This document shows, one piece after another, positions 1 through 18,000 of a stretch of DNA of 64,000 bases. The translations under genes were made by a program, and so were the position numbers. The DNA is from Capitella teleta (lineage: Eukaryota > Annelida > Polychaeta > Capitellidae), in contig KB310543.1 in NCBI GenBank assembly GCA_000328365.1, positions 111,375 to 175,374 on the forward strand, in the 5' to 3' direction. The notes under the pieces were generated by a model. It was not told where the DNA came from. It ran no database searches and was given only the letters and a program-made list of their open reading frames with translations. The stretch's first letter is position 1. Each line of letters opens with the position of its first letter.

Positions 1-3000
1 AAGGTACATGTACTCAAATTATTCAGTCATTCCCTCATTAATTCCCTCATTAATTATGAGTGATAATTAATCATCATTCATTATGAGTGATCATGTACTG
101 GAGGGTTGTTAAAGGAAGACATAGCGTCATTCAGAGAAATTTAGACCGCATGTGATCAGTTGCGATGACAAAAGAATTAAAAGAAAAAAGAAAAAAAAAA
201 GAAAAAGAAAAAACTAAACATCTGTGCCAACATAAACGGACTGTCTGGCTGTCACCTTCTTGACCCGTAGATATACATACCCGGGGAGGGGAGGGGTGGG
301 GTCTTAAGGTTAGGTTAAAACGCACCCCCCCCCCCCTACCTTGAGAGGCAGCAACATACATGCTGGTTGAGGTGTGATACAACCGTGGAGGGCAATTCAG
401 TCCGAGATGATGTGAGTCTATCAGCGCATGCCTGGCATGCCAGCTGCTAAAGTCAATGAACAATACATTGAGAATTTAGTTGAAGTTGATTTGTGCATTC
501 AAAGTGGTAGCGACCAACACAACTCAACATTAGTGTGATGTAATGGAACCAATCGCATGGACAATTATCCTTCGCACTATGGTTGATATGATGAGCGATG
601 CAGACTGAATGCTGGTTGCTGACCAACAACAAGCTCTGGTAGCAAACCCCTCAGATCGTTTTCTCCGGAATGAAGTCGTGATTCTTGCAAAGATCCCTGG
701 TGGAATTTATCTTCTTGATGGCGTGTGAAGTATTCACAAAATTCACGAAATATATGATTCACGAATAATTATTAAATTGCAAGTTGATTCTTATAACTAT
801 CGGCGGGATTATCAAACCACGATTGAATAAATAGGGCTGATTGAGGGATAATTGGGAAAACCATGGATGTCAAAAAGACACTCGATAAAATTTTAAAGTG
901 ATTTGAATTCGCCCCTTTCATAGCATTCAAACAAAAGGTGACATTTTTTTTAACGTTGACGAGAGTAAAGTCCACATTCTCTTTTTAAGAGAGACTCCTA
1001 CTGGACACAGAAAATCACTCTAAGAATTGTGTTCTGCTGAATGTGTCCCTTAACAATGATCATGCTTATTCAGATATATAATATCAAATATTATGTCACC
1101 TGCATTAATTAACCAGTGTGCAGGTGCTTCTTTTATCAGAGCATAATAGTAATGCAGGCCAAACCCGAGTGACAATTTTCGAAGCTGCGTTTTGCACCTA
1201 GCGTCGACCTGATGAATAGTGTGAGGATGAAATTGACGCTATGAAAACATCACAAGGATGATTACAATCGAGCTAAGCATGCAAGTGCACTCGTGTTAAT
1301 GCTTTGATGATTGCATAATCGACACTCAGCTTAACATTAAACAGGTCGCCGGGTGCACCAGACGCAATTATTTCGTTGTTTTTTTTTGTTTTTTTTTTTG
1401 TTTTTTTGGTACCAACCACAAGTGTCGATTTCGTCTGCAGCCAGAGGGGAAAAGCTAAAACAGAAGACACATCGATTGAAAAAGCCGAAACAAATGCCAA
1501 CAGAGGTTTCATAATATTAGCTTTGCACAGGGAACAATTGAGCGATATTTTGGAAGGAAGTAAGAGGAAAAGGAGAAAACGATTGAGACCACGTGAACCG
1601 GAAGTGCTTCGGGTTAGAGCTGGCACAGCTTTCGCGAAAAACAAAAAGTTCGTTCATTTGCATTTCAGGGTTCTCTATTCAGTACACATGGAGAATTGAA
1701 TGTTTAGCTTCCATTATTTTGCGAGGCAACAGCGAACGTATTTACCCGAATGTTAAATCAAAATTGGTGCCTGGCTGCCCCAGGGTATTTAATTATGTAT
1801 GCTGTAGTATACATTATTTTGTGATGGGACGAATATATAATTTACAAATTACAAAAGATAAATAAATGTAATTCTCGAAACACATGACGGTGAGTAGATT
1901 TATTCAGAACGAAAAGAAAATCGAAATCGAATAGAATTAAACAAAAAGAGTCCTGAGGTTACAATAAATGCACAGGAAACAAAAGGAAATTAAAAAGAAA
2001 GAAAAAGAAAGAAAGAAAGGTTGACTGATTGCAATATTTAATCGATGAATACAGTTCAGGAAGCTGTGACTGCTCACAACGATGGTCAACTGCGAATTGT
2101 CGATGACATGAGTCGCGATGGAGCGATGGATATTCAATTGTGATTATGGCGTTTTATAAATCTGTCTAAGTGAATATTACTTCATTCATTGGCATGTCTT
2201 TAGCGGATGTTACATGCAGATTGCAAGCATTAACAAGATAAGGTACTACTTGGATGAGGATGATCTGCATATCATATCATGCCGTGTTACCTGAAAAATG
2301 GACCATGGTATTTTTCTTCTGCACCGGCAAAAAACTTGCTTCAAGGTCAAGGTTCAAAACACAGCTGTGCACATCACAACCAGTTGACATGAACACATCA
2401 GACATTATTTGGTTAATTTTCCTATAACATTACACATAATTGAACACAATTGCCCCCAGTCTTGTCAATCGACAGGTATAGCAATATTTTATGGCATCCT
2501 TATTTTCCATAAAAATTTGTGATTGTCTAAATATAGATAGTTGAATTTTATTTTGGGGATGACCCATATCAAGCAATGACATACATGAACAATAATAACA
2601 TGATTCGAATATAAAAATAAAATAAATAAAACATTCAATCGTGCATATAAACATTCCGCCAGTGGGTGATCTTTCGATTGTTAAACACACCAAAAGAGGA
2701 AAACAAAGAAATATATTTAAACAATGATTTGTGGTCAAAATCCAATTAAGCATATATCTTGCTTCATGGTGATTTTTGTTTAATTCAAATTGCATCAATG
2801 CGTAGATATAATCCAAACCAGTATAAATATAGTTGACATATTTGATGTCTGTTTTGCGGCAGTCGAGACATGACAAAATTTATTGCTATCTCTTTCTGAG
2901 GCGAAGTTGTTAATCCGGCTTCCTCATTAATCCGACCCGAATCATTGAGAACGAATCTGATCGGGTTAATGAGGGTCTGTTGTACGTTCAAAAACGATGA

Positions 3001-5448
3001 AATTCGCACGCAAATCAATTATATTATACGATTCAGCCGAAAAAGCATTGTTTTGTAATTTTTTGTAAATTTGAGTAATTGAACGATAATCTCGTAGTTT
3101 TTATCAGCGGTGATATTCAGGCGTTCTGGGTGCAACAAACGCAACCGTGCATGTGCTTGCAAAGAAGGTTTAGTGAAAGCTAGTTAATTAGTTAAAGTTT
3201 TTTTGGTGCTCACCAACACCCCCATAACTCTCTCAGCATGCGAAATGAATTTGCGATATAATCTATGAAGCCAAGTATCCATTATGTATATAACCATGTA
3301 TTTCAACCTAGTGGAAGTATGTCATGAAAAATTCATGTCATCTTCACTATAAGTAAATTTAGCACTTCAACAATTATGGTGACTCGATGCCAGCCGATAT
3401 TAATCGGATGATCTGTCGAATTATCTCATAAATTGGATCAACCTTCATGGACAGCTTACAGCGAAGATTCGCTCCTGTCTGCAGCCGATTGGTGAACTCC
3501 TGTCGCTATTATTATCAGCATCGTGAGGTTTCCACAACACGTACATATTTAATTGAACATATTTAGTACGTACAGGCGCATTCACAGTAGAGCACAGAGA
3601 TTTCTAACAGTGCAGATTACTTTTCTCTTCGAAGATATTTCTTTCTATGAAATGTGTGGAGCCTTCCTTAATGAAACCGATTGTAGAATTACTGACATTC
3701 TGAGCTCAAGTTTTGCCTTGCTCTGCCCACTGCAACACGATTTGGCGTTAAATCTGTCTCTCCGTGTTTCCGTGTGCACTCCGACAGCGCCTTGTCTCGT
3801 CGCATGAGCGGGCACAAATGATTCCGATTCATATTTCGATGATTTGATGATCTCCCCGCGGGTTTTAGCTTTCGGATTTATCTGTTTACATTTTTGGCCT
3901 GTTCGACTCTCTCTCTCTTTCTCTTTCTCTCTCGACACACTCGATGCTTTTTGGTCATTCTTCTTCATCGCCCCCAGCGGATTACTATACACTGGCATGA
4001 TGTCAAGGCCACATTAATTTTTCCCCTCTCTCTCTTTTCCCTCACCTCTGAATACACCAGCATGGAAAACAGAACGGAATGTCAAAATTATTATAATATT
4101 GCGAGCGATGTGTCATTCCAATGCTAATTGTACATAGTTATTATTGGCAACTTATATGTATCACCGATATAGAAACTCGAATTACGTGTTGGTACCGGTC
4201 ATTTCCTCAATCACAAGTGGATCGATAATAGTGTGACATAAAATTGACCTATAAAAGGGTAATGCCATAGGCCTGGTTTTCGGAATGGCGATATTTATAT
4301 CATGCTATAATTTGTAGACCTAATCTTCAGTGTCAAAATGATACTGTTGGTTTGTATGTGTCGCTTAGAGCTTCTACAACAATGAAACAACCTGTTGCCC
4401 CAGAGAAATGATCTATAAGAAAGCGAGACACCATTCTCCGCCTCATTCAATCATCTTGTTCAACCAAAATCACCGATACGCTTATCACAATGACAGAGCA
4501 CTCTCTCAGGCCAATCCGTTCGATGTTTCTTTGCTGAGCGTCGTCTGTGTTGGATCCCGATTGTGTAACTATATGAGAATCACAGAGAAAACCCTCCTGC
4601 TTTGATCCCGCGTAGTGAGCTTCTCGTTATGGTGGCCATTTTGCTCGTGGATGTGCCTACGAGGACCTCAATTGATGACAAAACCCTCGTAAGTGCGAGG
4701 GAATCTGAGGCCTTGTACAAACATTCGCCAAGGACATAATAACGAAGTCTCAATTACGGTTGGTGGATCGAGATGGAGCGGGTGCTTCCGAGGAGTTTGT
4801 TTATATCAACCACATTGGGTGCGACATCGCCTATTGCTGAATTAAGCATTACGCTTCGCGGAAATAGGAGCTTCATTGCTTGCATCATAATACACGCTTT
4901 CGGGTGTTGATTGCAATGTACGTGTCTCCTGTTGTCGGGTGTTTTGCGTCCGATGAAACCGGATTTCGGGGCAAAGTGCTCCTCCATGTTCGTTTTCTTT
5001 TCTTTTTCGGATTTTTGATTTGATCCGTTTTAGTGTCATCGATATGCACATTGTGCTGAGCGCATTTTTGACCCATTGTTTTCAAATGATTTTCAAATAC
5101 AAATGCGGATTTTGCGTAGAAGAATGTCTTTTGTTTATTGCTTATCAAGGGGTAAACCTCTTTTTACATTCTCCAAGAAGTTAAAAGAAAGCAGAAAGTC
5201 ATTATACTTGTGTTTGTAATACTGTTTTGCATGTCGTAGTTTATTTGTTTACTTGTTTATTTGTTTATTTGTTTATTTATTTCATTATTTCCGGCTTGGT
5301 TCACAGCTGAAGAAAAAGGGCAGAGGTGAATTTCGTTAATTCGCCAATGAAATAATTGATTGACTACTGTTAAATTGCTTGATTGGTGTGATGTTCATTT
5401 CACCTGAAATCGTGTCTCACTTCAAACTAATTATTATGCGCACTTTAA
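1..5448. other. Gene-free AT-rich intergenic DNA
   Basis: I see no supportable gene. The open frames here are short, lack flanking splice signals that would chain them together, and have compositions driven by poly-T, poly-C or CT tracts, for example around 1375-1410 and 3900-3930. A C-run near 327-337 and short A/G tracts near 180-215 and 1990-2020 are simple sequence. No tRNA-like cloverleaf or rRNA was noticed. Confidence 0.6.
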
Positions 5449-5596
5449 TTAATTATAACAGATTTATAATTATTTATTAATTATAACTCTGTTATAATTA
5501 ATTATTAATTATAACTCTGTTATAATTAATTATAACTCTGTTATAATTAATTATTAATTATAACTCTGTTATAATTAATTAATAATTATATTAAAA
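5449..5596. repeat. Palindromic AT-rich tandem repeat
   Basis: About four to five copies of an AT-rich unit built from TAATTATAAC, a short TCT spacer and GTTATAATTA. TATAAC and GTTATA are reverse complements, so each unit can form a small stem-loop with a TCT loop. The spacing between units is slightly irregular. Confidence 0.75.
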
Positions 5597-6761
5597 GCCT
5601 GTTATATTTTCTGTTGCAACCACGTTTAACTGGCGATTTTCCCAAATATTGTTCAGATTACCTGGGTGCTTCTAACTAAGCATTAGTATTCTCGTTCGTT
5701 TATGTATTGTGTTTAAGGGTGCATGTACGTGTATCATTTTTATTACTCCTTTAATGCCACTTTATAACTAAAGAAAAAAAGAGCTCGTTGAGCTGCCGCC
5801 AGTGACTTTGCTTCCATACTCGAGTTCTTAACCCAAATGAAATGTGAACCGATGCGATTATGATGAGATTGACCTCATTGCAACGCCGAGATATGATATC
5901 GATTTAAATTGGGACCCGGACTCAAAACCGAGCCATACCTCTGCAGGTCATTGACCCTTCATGCGATGATAGCAACCTCAGAAGGGAAGTGTCTCTTCGT
6001 GTCAGCATCCCTGAGATTTAAGACAAATATACGAATTTGTCTTGAGTTAGATTTTAGACTAAGGAAGTACTACATCAGTCGATGCACATGTATTCATCTC
6101 ATTATCTTTATTTTATGTTGTACGTTTTGATACTTTCGGTTGTAAGCACATAACCATGCTATACAGAATCCATACTTGCCGATATATTTACTCTATACTA
6201 CTCGTATTTTATCTTGTTCCTAATAATTACATGCATACACATAATCGTATAATCCTATAATTGCACAACCGTAATAATTACCATTGGACGTATCCCACGG
6301 GCGATTCATTTCTGTCTCTATAAAAACAAAAGTTGATAGAGCTAATAGCCATACTTATAAGGGCCGAATACACAAACTATAGTATAAAGATAGTTTAGAT
6401 AATAAATTGATGTTTACTTGGAATGGGGCCTTAGGGATTAAGCATACTATGTTCCTATGAAGGGAAGAGTAAGATGATAGATAAAGCCAGCACATGGAGC
6501 TTGTGATTGATTGATTGATTGATGGTTACTGTTGGTATGTGTGAGAAGCGGATACTAGCTGCACTTGGAGCCCTGAAGCCCATCTTTGCTGTTGATACCT
6601 ACTCCCCTGAATGACTACCCAAGAACAGCCTTCAACCAAGGCTGTGCAAGAATGCATTCTGAATCACGAAATCAGAACCAACACAGACGAGAACGAACAG
6701 ATGGACAAGGATACAGATAAACAAGTATCACACAAAGAATATTTCTTAAAATTTTGGCAAA
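5597..6761. other. Intergenic DNA, no gene seen
   Basis: No exon chain is evident. The stretch includes a short ATTG run near 6507-6523, which may be the edge of a decayed transposon, but no protein similarity is visible. Confidence 0.5.
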
Positions 6762-7040
6762 AATGATGACTGAAGATGACCAAAGATGACCAAAGATGGT
6801 GATATAAGCTCAGCCAGAGCCAAACCACAAGCCAAGCCGATCGACCGAGTTATGAAGACCAGACCGTGATGTCTGAGAGGACGACCCTGATGAACCTAAT
6901 GGCTGTGATAACCATGATGACCATGATGCCCCCGATGACCCTGAATATCATGAAGACCCTGATGACCATGATGACGATGATGATCGTGATGAACCTGATG
7001 TCCATGATTACCCTAATGACCATGATGACTCCAGAGAGGA
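6762..7040. repeat. Degenerate GATGACC-type simple repeat
   Basis: Successive variants of gatgacc, gatgatg and catgatgac run through this stretch with drift. Both strands show open frames made almost only of Met, Thr and Ile, as expected from such a repeat. I do not read these frames as genes. Confidence 0.7.
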
Positions 7041-7149
7041 CAGAATGTATTCTATGTGTTTTACTGAAGGAATCTCGACTGGTCCACCAACACACTAACA
7101 CACCAATACGACTCAATACGACCTGAATACATGCATGAATATATAACAC

Positions 7150-7323
7150 ATGCTTGAATATTTAAGAAGGCCAAGACAATCAAACATAATTTTCTCCAAT
7201 GTATCTTACTTCTTATGCTCTCTCTGTTTTACATAAAGCGTTTAAAATTTTGTGGCACAAAAGCACCCGTTGTTTCTGCCATGCCCTCTCACTTGTATTC
7301 GCACGTCGTTGAAATGAAATAAA
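7150..7323 (+). mobile_element. Possible LINE 3' end
   Basis: A pyrimidine-rich stretch ends in gaaatgaaataaat and passes directly into the (ATT)n tract at 7324. Non-LTR retrotransposons of marine invertebrates often end in an AATAAA-like stretch followed by a short tandem tail. No reverse-transcriptase coding remains are visible here, so this is only a structural resemblance. Confidence 0.25.
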
Positions 7324-10699
<3,376 letters not shown>

Positions 10700-13600
10700 T
10701 AAACAATGTTTTTGTTAACTCTTTTCCCATTCGTTTATCTGATTACTTTGTTCTTTCATCGTCCTTGTAACAAGTTTCTTAGTTCCCCAATTATGTAACG
10801 ATTATAAACAATTAAATAACGATGACAAGAAGTTAACTCATAAAAATACTTTATAGTGACAACAAGTGATGGAGACCATTGCCATCTCAACAACTGTGGA
10901 CTTCATAATTGCAACTATTGTCTCGCTTTTGTGAGAGTATTACTCAGTACTAACAGCGTGGTACCCTCTCTGTCAATATGGATCACGTGATCTCTCTGTG
11001 GAGTTGCAATTAATGTACATGCTGCAATACGCCTTTTGACTAACACATTCTGAGACATCACACCTGCTTTGGAATAATTCCTAGGTTGATCAAATAATTT
11101 TTACAGATGGGTCAAATTTGAGAGGCAAACGAAAAACAAACAGTGTGTCGATTTCATGAATCGGTGGGATTGGCGCTTAGCTATCATTATTATTCATGCG
11201 TGGTGGTACATCTATAATTATGTTTGGAAGTTTGAATATAAATCAAGGTCAACCTGTCTGAATATGTGTGCATATCCTTGTGTACATGAGGGCCTCGATT
11301 TGCACCAAAGGTGCGTCAATGAATTGAACTGAATATTTCCATGCATGTCTTTCAAGTGAAAACAAACCGTAGACCCGGGTGGGGGGGGGGGGTACGAATG
11401 CATTGAGCACACCAAGCCAAACACCAGCATGCCCCCACCATGCCGAGCATTGCTGCTCATTGAATGACGCAAGGCCAACCCCCCCACCCCTCCTCTCCCC
11501 TCCCCCGCGGCCACTTGATCGCTTATTCCATTCCAACGAAGCTCCCATCTCAAAGAAAACATCTGCCGTGCTGCTCTTGTTTGATTAATCTCACTCCCAC
11601 ACCTCTCTGTACATTGGCCACTGCGCTGCTTATTCACCACAACAGCCGATGACACTTGACCAGAGCGCTTGATGCATTGCAGTCCCTTGTTAATCGCAAT
11701 GCGAGATCCGAGCACACATTCCGCTTGTCTATACCTGGGATGAGGTCGAAGAAAGCCACGAACAAGGAGGACTCATCATGTTTACTTTATATCACACTGC
11801 TTCATGGACATTTAAAAAAAATAATTCTATAATTCGAACACACACAAACAAACAACAGCAAAATTGATGCATAATATTGAGGCTATGCACCTTGAATCTC
11901 CAGATATAATGAGAAAATGGGGAATAATGCTAATAATTATTGCAGTTGTATTGACAGTAACAGATGCGCCCGATGTCATATGTTATTGCCTGTAGTAATT
12001 AACAGAATAGCAATGAAACAAGGAATAACCAACCGACCATGTTTAATGCTCTTCTGAAGCTCACGCCATTTTCAGATCAGATCAAATATTATGGATTTAC
12101 AGCAGAATAAACGACGCCCGAGAAACAATAGACAGCGTTCGGTGAATGCACATTGCTGATTCGCTTACGACGCCTGTCCAATGCAGATTATTGTTATTAC
12201 AATCTTTACAGTTCACACCTAATGGTTATCGCCCTTACAGCGCTGCCGTCAGTATCCGAACAAAGGATAGATCTCACCAGTCTGTAGTTCACACCCTCAT
12301 CTCCAGCACCCGCCTCATGCTAAGGACGCGGAGGAAGCTAGTAGGGGGAATTGTGGCATGCACTTGTTTCCCGAGGAGCTCTAAACCCGTCAACTTCTTC
12401 TTGTTTCCACTGTCTCCGTTTATAAGGAGATTGAAGAGAATTCTAAGCCATGAAAACCGCGATGGAACCCGTAAATCGTTGCATTTTATGAACCTTCGTC
12501 GTATTGTGCTAAAGAATAAAGAAAGCTTCAGGGACCAGGACAACATTCATTGCAACATTAGCCAAATTAATTTAGGCGACAAACCAATGTTTTGTTCGGT
12601 TACTCGCAAGTGAAATGTCACTCAAAACTATGAATAAAAACCCCCATGTGAAGCAATTATGCGATAAAATAGATGAAGAGACTGAGATTTGGTTTTAGAA
12701 TCACACCACCTTATTTGAGGATTTTCAAGAACGATTAAATGAGGTCACAAAATGTCGCATTGGTGTTGGGAATTTACGCCGTTAATTGTGCAGGTAAATC
12801 ATTCATTTATCTCCTGAATCAAAGTTAATTATTGCCAGCCGTGTTACGCACATCAATGCACTTGAGTACAATCACAGATTTAGGATACAGCAGTCACAAC
12901 ATGAACATCAAATGTCAATAAACACAGCATGGAACTGTATTTGAGATGAATGTCGGCAAATGCGCGTCAGTTTTCACGGTTTCAATTCCGTCAAAAGGCA
13001 GGGCACGTGATCGTAAAATAGATTTATGTTGATTTAAGTATTTATAGACTTATGACCGCAAATTATTAATTGTTATAACATCGTTTAGAAGCGTTAAATT
13101 TGCACTGGGGTGGGGGTGGGGGAGAGTCCAAGTGCCGCAGTTCATGACTCCAGGGCAATATGCGTGAATAGTCAATGAACGTATTCGATGCCTCAACCAG
13201 TGTGCTGGCACGGGAGAGGACTAGAGAGTCAACATCATTGTGCCCTGCATCATAGCTTCTTTTCTCTGGTGGTCACAAATGTGCAGGGCTGTCCAGTTCT
13301 CGGGAAGGTCTGCAATCTCGGTGTGGTCAAAAGACGGAACCTAACGACAAATGGCATTCCATTTTTTTATTATGTATTATATTTTTGTTTAATTATTATT
13401 GGGATTCAGAGACGCAGAGAAGCGTAAACTATCTTCATATTAAAACGCAATTACACCTTAATTCTTTTGTTGAGTGAATTTCATGTGAAATTCTCTTCTT
13501 CTCATCTTCATCAGTCATTACACGATGCTACCTCTCTGCCTTTTGAACCTCCATTGATGCATTGGTTGGCTAGCAACAACTTCATTAACACCGCTCTAAA

Positions 13601-15000
13601 ATCAACAAAATATCACGGGTAAACGAATGGATAACATCACAACGTCGTCAGCATACCGAAACCTGTCCAGAGCTGATGGCGATGACGTCATTATTCCTGT
13701 AAGCTAAACCTCCGTCTTTTTCTCTCTTCCATATACCAAATACCAAAAAGCCAACCCATTTACATGACCCAATCCCTGGTACTCTCATAAATTGAGTGAC
13801 AACTCCGCATCCGAAGTGGTTTGCACTTTCCGGGCCAGCCCTGTTTATGGATTAATCAACCAATGTACGTAGCCTCGTTATTCGTCATGGCAAAATCAAA
13901 CGCGATACAGACTCATCTTTTGTTTCCTCTGAAAAGAGCACACAATGATCTATCTGCTGATCACAGCATTTTTCCTCTTATATAACCCCCGCAGTCCTGA
14001 TTCGCACTGGAAAGCCAACGGCCAAGTCCATGCGATAATGCGCTACAAAGGGGGAGGGATTGTGTTGATACCTTTTGTTCAACGGTAGATGCGATTACAT
14101 GTTTTGCAGCTCCGTTTTTTTATATGAATTTCAGGGCATATAGACCGTCCTCTTAACGGTTGGGGGCGCAATGAATGCCGAAACAGCATGACATTCAGGG
14201 GCCTCGCAGTCACGTGATCAGGGTTGCAGCGGCGGAGGCAGCTCAAGCAAGCCCCCTTCAATGCTGGTGGCTGGCTCCCTTCGCTATTCAGATGCTGTGA
14301 GCAGTCGACGAATGCCGTTCGAGTTCGCTCTGTCTCGTGGATTATCTAAATTGAGGATACTATCACCATGATTTGATTTCAATACTAGTTCCAATGATGG
14401 AATTCTGAATCAATTCTCAAGTTTTATTCTGAATATTCTTGCAAAGAGACGTTCCTCTCGGTAAGTTCTCACTTTATTTCCTTTTGGCGTTGGATCTTTT
14501 GGATCCTTTGCGAGTTCCTATTCACAGAATGCGTATCACAGAGCGGGTGTTTATAAGAGAAGACAGACAATAGATTGATAATTTGTTGCACATTTTTTTT
14601 TTTTTTTTTTATTGGGGAAAACAATAATGCAATTGGCTGATGAGAATGTTATCAAAATCCGGTATGCATCAGTAATAAACAGAAATTACCTTATCAATAA
14701 AAAAACTGGTGAGTTTGCTAACAAAAAAATAGCATTGCCCCAGAAAAAGAAATTCACTCCCACGTTGAAGAGACTTGGTTGATGGCTGCAAGTGCTCTAA
14801 TCAGATACCTCAACACCTCTGCAAGTCTTTCTATCTCTCCCCACATTGTGTTCTTGCGTTGTATGTTGTAGGTCGGTTGGCAATTCTAGACTTATTAATG
14901 CAAAAAAGAAGGGCGAACGAACGGAGAAATCGAGAGAATTGATTTTCAAAGAATGGATTCTTGCTATAAGACACGCAAAATAATGGGGCCAAAGTCATGA
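10700..15000. other. Intergenic DNA, no gene seen
   Basis: No gene is supported. A 155-codon open frame at 12146-12613 has no motif, signal peptide or splice partner I can recognise. A G-run lies near 11382-11391 and a TG/GGGGT tract near 13108-13124. Confidence 0.5.
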
Positions 15001-18000
15001 TCGCCCCTAACAGACTAACTCCCCCACACCACCCCCCCCCCTCTTTGTAATTAATGCCTGCAATGTTATTTTCGCTTCTTCGTTGTTTCTGTTGGTAAAT
15101 TGCATGATGTACCGACGAACGAAATGGCCTGAACAAACAACAACGACGGCAATTCCTATTTTCGCTACACTCCACACAACTCTTGCATTTCTTTCGCAGT
15201 TTATAGCAGGCGCAACAGGCACTGTTGCTGCATACTCTCGCAACTGACGGATGGCTAGGCCCAGTGCCCAATGACCCGTTAGGGCCCTTTAGGGCACACA
15301 ATCAGAAGCCCGACCCCTGCCTCCTTTGAGCCCTTCATGTCTTCCCTCCGTGTGCAAGATTGTGGAGGTGTTAACACTAGCTCAGAGAGTGGTGCCTTTG
15401 GAATTAGGGTCAATTTGAGAGGAGCTCTTTTAGACTGGCGTGGCCAGGTTGCTTTTTAATGGAAGTTCGCATAAGAATTGCACGATCACGGATCCACATC
15501 TGGTATTTTGAGAGGTTTTTCGTGTTTTTTTTTCTTCTTCCAGGGAGACTAAAAATAATCGTGTTTACAAAACAAACGTCATAAAATATCATTTTCAGCT
15601 CTTTGTGTTCAAGTACAAGTATTTGTGTTCTAAGTTCATCTCAGTGAACCCATGATGCACTCACGTCAACGTTGAGTCATAACATTATTCCTTAGGTACC
15701 GCCGCTTCGTAATGTTATGCTAACAAGTTCCGGTGTATGGTGCAATTAGTGTTATTGCGTTTCTGGTTAGGCGCATTTACGATTGGGAAATAAACAACCT
15801 TGGCTGTTACTTTGTCACAACATGCAGAGTCTTTCTACAATTGCGATCTTTTTCTTAGTTGTTATGCAACACACAGAGTTTCCACACCATCTTTCACGAT
15901 GTTTGCTTGTGCGTACATCGTGCACCAAGCAGGAGATGGAATGTATTATGTAATTTACATCAATCGCGCGGTGCATATTGGGAGGAAAGAGTAGAACTTT
16001 AGTCTGGGGAAGAGGCCACGTATATGATACGCGTAACATTGTCCAAAGGTGAATCAAGTGCAGATTCGCGGCCGTAGACACCTGTTCACGTGACGCAACA
16101 GAAGTTTCTTTTCGCATATTCATGGATTACTTGAGCGCAGCATGTATTGAGATGGTTTACGACAGCAAACAAACAATTGAGGCGAGTTCTTTTCGACCCT
16201 CTTTCATTCTTCCTTTCTGTCTTTCGCTCGAGCTGACTGACGCAGACGGGGAACCTGATCTCGCTGCAGTTCAACCGATCCTTCAGTTTCACCGTTGTAT
16301 CGTTCACAGCGCCTGTGTATTTGAATGCTTGTAATAAATAGTTCACACACGCAGAGCATCTGTAGGCTTTGATAAAAACTCGTTTCGCACGATGAATTGT
16401 GTGGAGGAGAGCTGAGTCGGAGGTATAATACGCCTCCTCTCATTGTACGCGCTGCATGTATGTACGTGGCATTCAAGTTGTTGTTTTTTTCTGCCTCCAA
16501 GCCAGGGATCATACAAGTTATAATGAACCCACCATGTAGGTGTACTTGCTCGCAATCTATACCTCTCTCAAATCCAAGGATCACGATTTGTCTTGATGAG
16601 TTGATTTACAACCGCGCCCGTTGCCGGTTAATTTGTCAGATATTCTACCCACGACGCGAGGCAAGTGAGCGTCCTTTGTCTCTCCACTGCTTGCCAGATT
16701 TTTTTTGTCCATCGCCTTACAATAGCGCTGAGCCATTCATTGATATATCTCCATTCTTCCCCTCATCCATATTCATAGCGGTTACATTCACTATGAGTGC
16801 ATTGCAGAGGAAATCACGCCAGGTTTTGACTCTTTGGATTAATGGAGGGTGTGCAAGGGATCTGGCGGATCATCCAATCGTGGGAGGTGATATTAGGGGA
16901 GATCTCAGGCTGCGAACAGCGCTACTGCTCTCCGAAGACCGGGGATAGGAATGCATAGAAGCCGTGGTTTTACAGCTGAACGTGGCCTCCGCGGGGCTTG
17001 TAAATGGAAATGAATGCCTCCACCCTGTTGCTCATTCTCCCAATGACCGTTCACTAGCAACACAAGAGCATGCACAAAAGATCGTGCTAAGATGCCATTG
17101 GAAAGGATGATTCCGCTCAAGGGAATGATCAAGACATGTCCCGGCCAGGCGAGGAGAGGTGCCCTCATATCCTGCAATCGTGAGGGTCTCGGCCTCAAGT
17201 GCCGGGCTCTTCTGTCGAAGACCTTCCGATTACAAACCTCTCCTGTCTTTCGAAGCTTCCAGAGCCAGACATTGCCCAATCCCAGGAGAATGCTTCTCAG
17301 TGCTAGCTGGGTGAGCTGTACTCATGAGAAATATTACGGATGGGTGCGTTTGTCCTGGATGATGGGTGGCTTTTCTTTTGATCACATACACGCAGTGTGA
17401 TCTCCCAGGACCACTGAATCATTCAATGGTCAGGAGTTATGCACGCATTGTCATACACAGTTCATATACCACGAGCACGCGCTGGTATAAGCATTTCATG
17501 CTTAAAAATAAAAACGCTGAAATCCACAACACTAAACGCCTGCAGACCCGCTTTGCACGCAGAGGTATTTAGATTATTGTGAGCACTGGCGGCGAGCCTC
17601 AAAGTAGCGAGGCTTTATCGTGCACCCCATCATTGCTGTACATCCATTGCGATGATCATCGGCTGTGCAATGGGCAGGCGCAATGAAAACAATGCGCCTC
17701 GGTTAACTGCAGCCGGCGTCTGTTTCGTGGGTGTACCTTCATTGTTAAAGGGGAATAGCCCGAATGGGTCGAAACAATCTCGCCTGCCAAGATGAAAGCA
17801 GGGTCTGTCTTTAGTTTATTGCATGTTCATAGCTGCAATATTCGCCGGCGGAAGTGATACGATACATAAAAACGAAAGATGCGGGAAAACAATAGACTTT
17901 CCTGAGGACTGGCAGGAAACGAGGCGGGACAAGCGCCAGGTCTCATCTCCTCTCAACCTTCTGATTGACAGCGGTTGCAGGGATGCTTGAGGCTTATTCT

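Noticed and set aside
12146-12613. 155-codon open frame
   Set aside because: No motif, no splice partners and no known similarity; length alone is not enough in 26 kb of non-coding DNA.
16397-16948. 183-codon open frame
   Set aside because: No recognisable domain; its antisense is also open, and composition is not gene-like.
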